Assembly (NCBI GenBank): GCA_030770535.1
Contig: JASVEC010000005.1
Span: 1,364,001-1,428,000 of the forward strand
Direction of reading: 5' to 3'
Source: Batkoa obscura
Lineage: Eukaryota > Entomophthoromycota > Entomophthoromycetes > Entomophthorales > Batkoaceae
Length of the DNA: 64,000 nt
Below are positions 21,982 to 30,831 of this stretch, one piece after another. Made by a program: the position numbers and the translations under genes. The first letter of the stretch is position 1. Each line of letters opens with the position of its first letter. The notes beneath the pieces are model-generated. The model did no database searches, had not been told where the DNA came from, and was given only the letters and a program-made list of their open reading frames with translations.

Positions 21982-23890
21982 CTATTTCTTTTCCTATAAA
22001 AATAATAATAGTAAAACAATATTAATATCAAACTTCTAATAAAATTAAACTACATTAAATTTACCTTAGGAGCAGCTTTAACATAAGGAATAAAATCTCT
22101 ACCACCCATATAAGGGATAAGGGGTTCTGGAATACGTAAACCCTAAAATTAAATTAATAAATTAAAAGATTATTAAATTTATCAATAATCTTTAAACTTA
22201 CTTCTTCTGTTTGATAATTTTCCAAAATACAACAAATAGTACGTTCAGTAGCAGTTAAAGTTGAGTTTAAACAATGGACATATTTCTTTTCTCTATCTCC
22301 CATCTAATAAAGAAATAAAAATTAATAAATAACCCTATTAATTTCCTCCATTTTCTATCTCTAAAATATTAATTTTCTATATTTATACTTCCACCTCAAT
22401 TCTCCCAATACTCACCTTTTTAGTACCACAACGAATTTCCAAATGACGAGATTGATAATCAGTACAATTAGAACAAGAAACCAATTCTTTATAAGCTTGT
22501 TGATAAGGAAACCAAGCTTCTAAATCATATTTTTTAGCAGCTGCATTATTTAAAGCACCAGAAACAATGGAAACAACACGATAAGATAAACCTAAAGATT
22601 GATAAAATTCTTCTGAAGTATTAATCATTTCATCAAATAATTCCCATGATTTTTCGGGGTGAGCAAGTACGAATTGTTCAATTTTTTCAAATTGATGAAC
22701 TCTAAAAATACCCCATGTATCTTTACCATGGGATCCGGCTTCTTTACGGAAACATGTGGAAAAACCAGCATATCTAAAAAAAGGTATTCATTAATAACTC
22801 ATTCTTTTGATTGAATATTTTTTTCTTTTTTTGTTCACTGTAACTTACTTAATAGGTAAATCCTGCTCTGGACGATCAAACCATTCATTAGCATGATAAG
22901 CAGAGATAGGTTGTTCACTAGTAGCAATTAAATACTTATCATCACCATCCCCAGAAACTTTATATAATTCTTCATCGAATTGAGATAATTGAGCAGTACG
23001 AGCCATCACATCTTTACGCATAAAATATGGGGTTTGTAATTTTTTATAATTTTTAGTGCGTAAGAAGTTAAGGCCATAGGTGATTAAGGCTAAGTTTAAA
23101 TCAACCCCATCATTAGTGAGGAAATAGCCACGATGACCAGCTACATTAGTACCTGGAAGAGGGATTAGAAAGGTAGTTTTATAATTAATTAAATGAGCTT
23201 ACCTCTTTCTGGATCATAACCATCGATACGATGTAAAACTGCATAATGTGGTAAAGTGGACTCCTTTTTATCTTTGTTAAAATTTTCAGGTTCCCAAGTA
23301 CGAACAATCTCATTGAAATCCTATTAAAAATTAAATTAAATTAAACTAATCTTTTTCTCATAAAAAAAATAAACCTAAAATTACTTACTTCGTTATCATT
23401 AATTGGTACAGAGTCATGAACAATATTACCAATAAGACCTAACTTAGCTTTCCATTCTAATTCTCTTTCTTTTTCTTCGGCAATTAAGGACTCTTTTTCA
23501 GCACTTACTTTGTTCTTCTTTTCAATCAAATCATCAGCATTTTCTTTATTCTAACATTAATAAGAGATTAGTAAACACTAATAAAAAACAATAATAATTT
23601 TCAACTTTACCTTTTTCTTCAAACCAATTTCTTTTTGAATTGAGTTGATTTCTTTATTTAAATTATCCAAATTAAAACGAGCTAATAAAAAAAATGTTAG
23701 TCAAGCCATCTTTATATCAATTGATAAGTATAAAATATTAATTTTTCTGCCACTTACTTTTTGTCCAATTTTCATAAAGGGAAATTACTTGATCAACTAG
23801 TTCAACTGGATCACCACGACGACGTTGACTTTCTCTAACTAACTCAGGATTACCTCCCTTTTCTGCTAATAATAAGGTAATATCAATCAT
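21982..23890 (-). CDS. SES1: seryl-tRNA synthetase, cytosolic
   Basis: Nine exons (descending): 23758-23890, 23611-23681, 23389-23550, 23203-23320, 22849-23152, 22416-22773, 22202-22303, 22065-22142, 21982-21993 (445 aa). It charges tRNA-Ser with serine. The N-terminal coiled-coil arm (about residues 25-115) binds the tRNA long arm. The catalytic core has YLIATSEQP, motif 2 [20 protein letters not shown] and motif 3 [20 protein letters not shown]. The fungal cytosolic type is recognisable from the MIDITLLL start and a short basic C-terminus. The last exon codes only three residues plus the stop. The length is typical of the family. Confidence 0.95.
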
Positions 23891-24490
23891 TCTTGCTTTT
23901 GTTTACGTTTACTCTTAATAAAAAGAATCCCACTTTTTAATTAGTGTTTTGGACCACTTTTGTGTTTAAAAAATTGACCTTTTTGCAATAATTTGAATGA
24001 GAAATGGAGAGGTTTTGCATAAATTGAGTTGGATGACGGCTTTGAAGGTTGATGATATTGATATTGGGCTAGTTGGTTTAAATAAGTTATTTGAGAGTTA
24101 AATAATTACTGTATTATGAAATTTCAGTTTTATTGTTTTTATTCACTTTTTAGATAAAATACTTTCAACCCATCATGGCTACATGGCAGACTCGTAAATG
24201 AAAGTTACAAGGGCTTTGAAATCCTTAATCCCAATCGTATACTAGCTAATAAGTTGGAATAAAGTGAGGCGAGATAAAGCCAATGCATAACCAACGGCAA
24301 TTTAAACTTTTAAAGTCTTGCTAAACAAATGTAAGATAAACCAACACTTTGAATTAAATTGAATTAAATTAATTAAATAAGCTCTAAAAGGCATAGTTTA
24401 TTCCAGAAAAAAAAAATCTAATGAAGAGATCCAATCGCTTACATACTTTTTATAATTACAAAATCCTTAATTTACTACCTTTTATGTTCC

Positions 24491-24646
24491 TATTTAATAT
24501 ATACGTCATCAAAGTTAGTAATGACTTTGATATTGGTCTTCTTTATATTACTTTCCGAAATGCATTCAATATCAATTAGATCATGTTCAATTATAGCATC
24601 TAATTTCGGCAAGTAGGCGATTTGATTAGTGGTCCTAACACTATAT
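24491..24646 (-). pseudogene. possible terminal exon remnant
   Basis: An open frame preceded by a good acceptor (TTGATATAG) reads RTTNQIAYLPKLDAIIEHDL and ends NFDDVYIK plus stop. No upstream coding exon is visible before the MITE at 24855, so it may be the tail of a lost gene. No family is recognised. Confidence 0.25.
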
Positions 24647-24854
24647 CAAGAAAACAAATTGGATATAAATTAAAGTATTTTCAACAATATTTAATAACAA
24701 AAATAAATAAAGTGCATAATATCATAACAAAAAACAAAATCAATTATTGTTAAAGCTAGAATAATTTACATTAAAACTTGGAATACTTTGTTCACTTTTA
24801 TTTTCAACTATTAAGGAAATTATTTTAACTCAATTTGTTTACGTTTTTTCATGA

Positions 24855-24960
24855 TATGGGGATGTATTTTTTTGTTTAACAATTTCATTAACAATTTTTC
24901 CGCTAAAATAGCGCCCAAAGAATGGAAAAAATAATGAAGTCAAAAAAAACACCCTCATAT
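24855..24960 (+). mobile_element. MITE-like element, copy 3
   Basis: Starts TATGGGGATGTATTTTTTTG and ends AAAAAACACCCTCATA, close to full length, with TA at both edges. Confidence 0.85.
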
Positions 24961-25162
24961 AGTCGTTATAACTTGATAATATTGTATTTAAATTACTATT
25001 AATTTTAATATAATTAATACATCAAATGACAGGAATTTTTGTAGCTTATAATTCTTTTAGATCCAAACGACTGTTATGTTTGAACTTATGTAATGAAAGC
25101 AATAAAGAAATTTCATCAGTCATTTAATCACAACTTTATGATTTAGTAGTGTAATTATAGCT

Positions 25163-25405
25163 TTAATAATAAACCTTAGTTCTAATATTAGTAGTTTGTG
25201 GAGATGTAGTAGCGATGGAAGTATAAGACCTAATAGGACAATTAGTTGCTTTTTTAAACTTATGTTTGATCGATTTTGTAATTATAATTGAAATAGAGGT
25301 AATAGTGCTTAGTGTACAAGAGTCATAATTCCCATAATTGTTTGAAGAAGCTGCATTGAATACAGAAGATAGGAATGTAAATGAAGTGAGTAAAAAGAAT
25401 TTTAT
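25163..25405 (-). pseudogene. mucin-like gene relic of unit D
   Basis: An 80-codon open stretch reads IKFFLLTSFTFLSSVFNAAS, clearly the signal peptide of the mucin family. The normal MKF start is IKF because the ATG is ATA. One cysteine module with 25 residues between cysteines follows (C30-C56). The stretch then jumps to a short TSIATTSPQTTN segment and ends VYY plus stop, exactly like copies A and C. The long repeat array is missing. It lies head to head with the small secreted gene at 26062, 656 bases away. Either a dead copy or, if a non-ATG or upstream start is used, a short non-repeat form. Confidence 0.7.
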
Positions 25406-26061
25406 CGTTGTTGTTTTTTATGTAATAGTTGTTAGTGTAATTTATATAAAGGTAAAACTCGGTTTAAACCTACATTTACATCTATTGAAATTTATATAAA
25501 TACATCAAATTCATTGATGTTTATAAGATTGAGTATGTAATAAGTTGGCTTTAATTTACTTAAGTTAATTCTTATGTTTGTATTTTTATTTTTCAATTTA
25601 TTGTTATTCCTATTTGAACATCACCATGCAATTAGTTAATTCATAATTGTAAGATGATACTTAAATTGGAATGGTAATATAGCATGCTTCATTTTTTTAA
25701 CTTTTTTAATTAAAGTGTCACAGATAGACTAAATTAACTTTGACTAAATAATTAAAATCTAATGTATCATCAATTACCAAATTTATTTAGTCTAATGAGT
25801 TTTTAATTTAAAATCAGCATGATTTCGAAAATTACTTTAAATGGTTTAATGGCAATTTGAATACTTGTTTTTAATACTGTCATTTTAAACAAGTTATAAA
25901 AGTGGCCTTTTTATTAAAACATAGGCTTATTCAATCATATTCAATGTATTGTTCTTGTCATAATATCCATCCAAAACATGTATATAAACTCAATTAGACA
26001 TTCTAAAGTAAATAAAAACAATAGTCAAGATAAACATAAGCTCAATTTGATTATTTATTAA
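25406..26061. promoter_or_regulatory. bidirectional promoter, unit D
   Basis: Divergent spacer between the relic and the small gene. The small-gene side keeps GTATATAAAC at 25980-25989 and an ATAAACATAAGCTCAATTTG block also found before copies A and C. The perfect 21-bp element of the mucin side was not found here. Confidence 0.5.
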
Positions 26062-26229
26062 ATGAAACTGAAATTTCTGTCTGGCATTATATTACACACC
26101 ACTTCTATTCTTGCCCAAGGTTATGACTACGAAAAACCTTGTAAAGAAGCTACTAAAGTGGGTACTAGCGCCATAGCTACCTATGTGACTAGAATGATTC
26201 AAGGCTCTTGTCCTACAGTTACTTATTAA
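26062..26229 (+). CDS. small secreted two-cysteine protein, copy D
   Basis: This 55-residue divergent paralogue starts MKLKFLSGIILHTTSILAQG. It then has EKPC (C27) and GSCPTVTY (C50), again with 22 residues between cysteines. The central part, GTSAIATYVTRMIQ, is the most changed of the four copies. Signal peptide and cysteines are intact, so the gene may still work although its mucin-like partner is broken. Confidence 0.7.
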   Translation: MKLKFLSGIILHTTSILAQGYDYEKPCKEATKVGTSAIATYVTRMIQGSCPTVTY

Positions 26230-27468
26230 AGCTTGCTGGTAAAATTAATAAAATTTGATTTTTAAGTTTATTTTTAAAAAATTCTTTCAACTTTTAAATG
26301 TGATTTATGTATTATAATGATTACAATTATTGGACGATGGATTTTTCATAATACTTAGTAAATTATAATATTTCAAAAAAATTAATTATTATTCAAGATT
26401 TTATACACTAACTGCTAAAATTATCTAAATATCTAGATTAATACCTGCGTTGAATTTAAATACATTCAAGCCGCCGCAGTATAATTTAAAAACAATTCTT
26501 TATCTTATATTCCTGTATTACATTATTCAACTTCACCTCAGCTTCAATGGACTATTCCTTCTTTAATGACATTTTAAAAGGAGGAATTGATTTCAATTAA
26601 TCGTTATTTTTAGAAAAATGGAGTGAAGGGCAACTATTTGATTAATCTCCACCATCCAGAGTACTTATCATTAGAAAGATATGCTTATAGGCCTGAAAAG
26701 TTATGAATGTAGTGTTGGGTTTAATCAAAAAGCTATAAAGCTTTTATGGATATCTTTATGAACCAATTGAGGTAATGAAGCTTTAAATGATATTTTTTAT
26801 AGCCATCTAAAGCGTTGTTATAAATTAAGTGGTTTTTATAAGGATAGTATACATTTATTTGTGCTTTATTATAATGAAAGGGTATAAAATCATATCTAAA
26901 GGCTAAGAGGTAGAAGACGATATACCTGATTTTGTATAATAGAAACATTTTCTTGATGTATTTAATATTAGAGATACTTTTGAGTGAGATGATGGTCAAA
27001 ACATCAAATCTCCAAAAGTACAATTAAAAATTTTCGTTTAAGACGTTTGTATAGTAAGAAGTATGTGAAAGAATAAGGAAGTAAAATAGGTTTTGATATT
27101 GAATCTATTTTATGTTATTTTCTTAAAGACGTTATGATAAATCTACTAAACGAGGGGGAGAGTAACAGGGAGTAAATTTTTCTTAGTAAAAGTTTCTTTT
27201 TGAAACTGATAAAAAAATTACTTATTTTGATCTTAGGTGGGTTTAAAGGATCAAAATTTACAAAATAGTAATTAATAATATGCTAAATACCTTGTTGATC
27301 AGACGAGCTCAAATATAGGATGTATAGATAACGTTATATTTTTTTCATAGTAGAAACTACTTTATGCTACCACTACTTGTTATATTTTTATAAATTTTAT
27401 AACATTTTGTCTTTGGTGTTTAAAATTTAAACAAAGACTATACAATAACAAACAATAAGCAAAAAAGA
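26230..27468. other. diverged unit-C flank
   Basis: From about 26550 to 27468 the reverse complement aligns by eye with 3613-4500 of unit A, at far lower identity than the neighbouring tract. Stops break every frame. A 96-aa frame at 26733-27023 is not kept in unit A. No gene is called. Confidence 0.5.
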
Positions 27469-27531
27469 TTAAAAATTTCATACAATAAATAATTTATTTT
27501 AAACTCTGTCCTCTCACTTATAGTTCTACTC

Positions 27532-29091
27532 TTAATAGTAAACGTTACCGTAACCATTGCCATAGCCATTACCGTAACCATAAGTAGGTCTTGGTCTAGT
27601 AGTATAATATGGTCTAGTAGTAGTAGTTCTAGTGGTATAGTAAGGGGTAGTAGATGTCTTAGTAGTGGTGCTAGTTCCAGTAGTGGATGTTTGAGTAGAG
27701 GTTCCAGTAGTGCTAGTTTCAGTGGAGGTTGCAGTTGTAGAGGTTTCAGTTGATGTACCAGTGGTAGAAGTACCAGTGGTAGAAGTACCAGTAGTGCTAG
27801 TACCAGTGGTAGAGGTTTCAGTTGATGTACCAGTAGTAGAGGTTTCAGTTGATGTACCAGTGGTGGAGGTTTCAGTTGATGTACCAGTGGTGGAGGTTTC
27901 GGTTGAGGTTCCAGTAGTGGTAGTATAGTAGGGAGTGGTGCTAGTACCAGTGGTAGAGGTTTCAGTTGATGTACCAGTAGTAGAGGTTTCGGTTGAGGTT
28001 CCAGTGGTAGAAGTTTCAGTGGAAGTGCCAGTAGTGGAGGTTTCGGTGGAAGTACCAGTAGTGGAGGTTTCAGTTGATGTACCAGTGGTAGAGGTTTCAG
28101 TTGATGTACCAGTGGTGGAGGTTTCAGTTGAGGTTCCAGTAGTGGAGGTTTCGGTTGATGTACCAGTGGTAGAAGTTTCAGTGGAAGTGCCAGTAGTGGA
28201 GGTTTCAGTTGATGTACCAGTGGTAGAGGTTTCAGTTGATGTACCAGTGGTGGAGGTTTCGGTTGAGGTTCCAGTAGTAGAAGTTTCAGTAGTGGTAGTA
28301 TAGTAGGGAGTGGTGCTAGTACCAGTGGTAGAGGTTTCAGTTGATGTACCAGTGGTGGAGGTTTCGGTTGAGGTTCCAGTAGTGGAGGTTTCAGTGGAAG
28401 TACCAGTAGTGGAGGTTTCGGTGGAAGTACCAGTAGTAGAGGTTTCAGTTGAGGTTCCAGTGGTAGATGTTTCAGTAGTGGTAGTATAATAAGGAGTAGT
28501 GCTAGTACCAGTGGTAGAAGTTTCAGTTGAAGTTCCAGTGGTAGAAGTTTCGGTGGAAGTTCCAGTAGTAGAGGTTTCAGTTGATGTACCGGTGGTGGAG
28601 GTTTCGGTTGAGGTTCCAGTGGTAGATGTTCCAGTAGTGGTAGTACCAGTGGTAGAAGTTTCTCCAGTGGTAGAAGTTTCAGTGGAAGTTCCAGTGGTAG
28701 AAGTTCCAGTAGTGGTAGTACCAGTGGTAGAAGTTTCAGTGCTAGTGCCAGTAGTAGAAGTTTCAGTTGATGTACCAGTAGTAGAAGTTCCAGTAGTACT
28801 AGTTTTGGTGGTAGTAGTTCTGGTTTTTGAGCAATAAGGAGGTTCAACAGTAACTACTTTAGTACCAGTAGAAGTAACTACTTTAGTAGAAGTGACTGTT
28901 TTAGGACGACATGGGGTAGGACAATAGGTTGGTTTTTTTGTTACAGTTGCTGTCAATGTTTTAGTTACTTTTGAAGTAGAAGTAACAGTTCTTGGTCTAC
29001 AAGGATTGTAACCACCATAATAATCAGCTGGCGAAGCTGCATCGAAGGCAGAGAGTAAAAAGGCAACTGGAATGAGTACTTGAAATTTCAT
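27532..29091 (-). CDS. secreted mucin-like Thr/Ser repeat protein, copy C
   Basis: This 519-residue protein matches copy A in signal peptide, two cysteine modules and the Tyr/Gly/Asn tail. It differs in the repeat array, which is 132 residues shorter, has three TTPYYTTTT spacers instead of five and has a shuffled block order. An irregular TTGETST unit near residue 140 marks an unequal event of three-residue scale. Secreted and probably O-glycosylated. The promoter has the 21-bp element at 29158-29178. Confidence 0.9.
   Translation of the reverse strand: MKFQVLIPVAFLLSAFDAASPADYYGGYNPCRPRTVTSTSKVTKTLTATVTKKPTYCPTPCRPKTVTSTKVVTSTGTKVVTVEPPYCSKTRTTTTKTSTTGTSTTGTSTETSTTGTSTETSTTGTTTTGTSTTGTSTETSTTGETSTTGTTTTGTSTTGTSTETSTTGTSTETSTTGTSTETSTTGTSTETSTTGTSTTPYYTTTTETSTTGTSTETSTTGTSTETSTTGTSTETSTTGTSTETSTTGTSTETSTTGTSTTPYYTTTTETSTTGTSTETSTTGTSTETSTTGTSTETSTTGTSTETSTTGTSTETSTTGTSTETSTTGTSTETSTTGTSTETSTTGTSTETSTTGTSTETSTTGTSTETSTTGTSTETSTTGTSTTPYYTTTTGTSTETSTTGTSTETSTTGTSTETSTTGTSTETSTTGTSTTGTSTTGTSTTGTSTETSTTATSTETSTTGTSTQTSTTGTSTTTKTSTTPYYTTRTTTTRPYYTTRPRPTYGYGNGYGNGYGNVYY
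27660..28810 (-). repeat. coding minisatellite, copy C
   Basis: Tandem 27-base TSTTGTSTE-coding units as in copy A, with a different number and order of blocks although the flanks are nearly identical. Confidence 0.85.
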
Positions 29092-29856
29092 TGTTGTTTT
29101 TGATGATGATTGTTACCATCATGAGGTCCCTTTTTATAGTCAATGTTACTAGTAATTTTAAACACAAACATGGGCTTCTAAAAAGGGTTTATCTTTTTAT
29201 TAAAATATATTTTATAAGGTTAATTTTACAGTTAATAATAGTATTTATTATGTTCATAATCAGGCTTATTACTAACGTAAAAAATATATTAAAATATATT
29301 AAAATATATTAAAATGTATTAAAATAAGTTTAAGATTAGCAATAAAATCTAACATACTGATAAGCTGGCTTAATTTTATCTCAAATTGTTCTTAATGTTT
29401 CTAATTTCTCTAATTTTTAAGTTTAAAGTTCACTTTTGTTCTAATTTTAAATTTAAAGTAAAGCATCACAAATAAATTGCATTAACTTTAACTAAAAAAA
29501 TTAAAAGACTAAGATTTAGCTTTTCGATAATCACTAATTTTAAATTATGCCAATGAAATTTTTAGTTTAAATTAAATATTATTTGCTTTTTCAGGTTATA
29601 AAAGTAAATAAGGTTTTGAAACCTTTTAAGCTAATCTAATAGTAACATGAAAGTATTCTTGACATTGTTATTTAAAGTAGAAAGTTATAAAAATAGTTTT
29701 CTAAAATGCAAAGGCTTGATTTTGTATCATCTTATACATTACACCCTCAACATAGTTATTTGAAATATGTATATAAACCCTCTCAATATCTGAAATTTAA
29801 TTAAAAAACAATTAAGTTATAAACATAAACTCAATTTGATCATATATAAAAAGAAA
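29092..29856. promoter_or_regulatory. bidirectional promoter, unit C
   Basis: Mirror copy of 825-1589. Carries the 21-bp element (29158-29178, minus), the mucin TATA box just inside it, and GTATATAAAC at 29769-29778 serving the small gene. Confidence 0.65.
29158..29178 (-). promoter_or_regulatory. conserved 21-bp upstream element, unit C
   Basis: Reverse complement of the GAAGCCCATGTTTGTGTTTA element at 1503 and 8601. Confidence 0.55.
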
Positions 29857-30015
29857 ATGAAATTTTTATTCGCCATTGTATTACTCGCTGCCTCCTCTCT
29901 TGCTCAAGGCTATGGAAAACCGTGTAAAGATGTTACCAAAGTGATTACCAGCACTACAGTTACATATGTAACTAAAACGGTACAAGGCACCTGTCCTACA
30001 ATCCCTTATTATTAA
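29857..30015 (+). CDS. small secreted two-cysteine protein, copy C
   Basis: This 52-residue product is identical to that at 666-824: signal peptide MKFLFAIVLLAASSLAQG, C23 and C46, ending TIPYY. Head to head with the mucin-like gene at 29091. Confidence 0.8.
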   Translation: MKFLFAIVLLAASSLAQGYGKPCKDVTKVITSTTVTYVTKTVQGTCPTIPYY

Positions 30016-30831
30016 ATATTTAAATAAACTTCATTAAATTTAAATTTATTAAACATATTTTTAAAAAATAGGTTTATTTTGCCAAGATTTTAATTTTCAA
30101 TTATAAAAATTAAATATTAGATAAAAGGTTTATATAATATTACTATTTAATATTAATGCCAATATAAAAAAGTTGACATTATTAATTTTTGTAATATAAA
30201 TCTAGGACAAAAACCATTATTTTTAAATAAATAATAAACCTTTTAAACACTTAAAACAAAGTTGAAATTCATTTAAAACATACTCTATGTAAGGCGGTAG
30301 CTGTAATAAATAAAATAAGATTTTTATTATTTGGTGCATTTTTGTAATTTGATAGAACTAAAAAGTCAACTCTATCACCATCAAGACGGGCCTTTCAAAA
30401 AGCAGGTTAATATTTTATTTAAATAAACCAGCTCAATAGCTTAGCTTTATTTATTATAATTTCAATTCACAGTGAAGATACATCGGAAAGTGTAATTTAA
30501 ATTAATTTAGGAACTAGAATAAAAAATTCATTCAATCGTTTAACTTAAAATAATAAAACATTATAAATATTACACTGAGCTAGTATTTTTAATTATCAAA
30601 ATTAATTCATTGATATAGATACTGTAACTTAGTATGAACTGGGTTATATACTAATAGCATTTGAAATAGTGTTATGTAAAACTTTTTATCAGAACAATGG
30701 TTCTGATGATTACTTTTACGTCTTTGCAAAAAATCAATAGCTATCATGGTAAAAACAAGATTGAACAAAAAAATTCTAAACATAAAATAGTATATAAAAA
30801 CGGCTTATTTACTTAAATAGAAGGATTTTTC
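30016..30831. other. intergenic, end of unit C
   Basis: The near-identical repeat ends at about 30243. Weak homology to positions 30-430 continues to about 30440. No gene is seen in the remainder. Confidence 0.5.

Larger units (their letters stand above)
23891..25162. other. intergenic with MITE and a possible exon remnant
   Basis: The first 200 bases are the SES1 promoter. A 50-codon open stretch on the minus strand (about 24491-24646) and a MITE (24855-24960) are listed separately. The rest shows no gene. Confidence 0.5.
27469..30243 (-). repeat. inverted duplication, right copy (near-identical tract)
   Basis: Reverse-complement partner of 440-3612. The edges are sharp: beyond 30243 and below 27469 identity drops, yet weak homology to unit A goes on. 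The span is about 396 bases shorter, entirely accounted for by the shorter mucin repeat array. Confidence 0.9.

Noticed and set aside
26733-27023. 96-aa Tyr/Ile-rich minus-strand frame
   Set aside because: The aligned region in unit A has stops; amino-acid composition is that of random AT-rich sequence.
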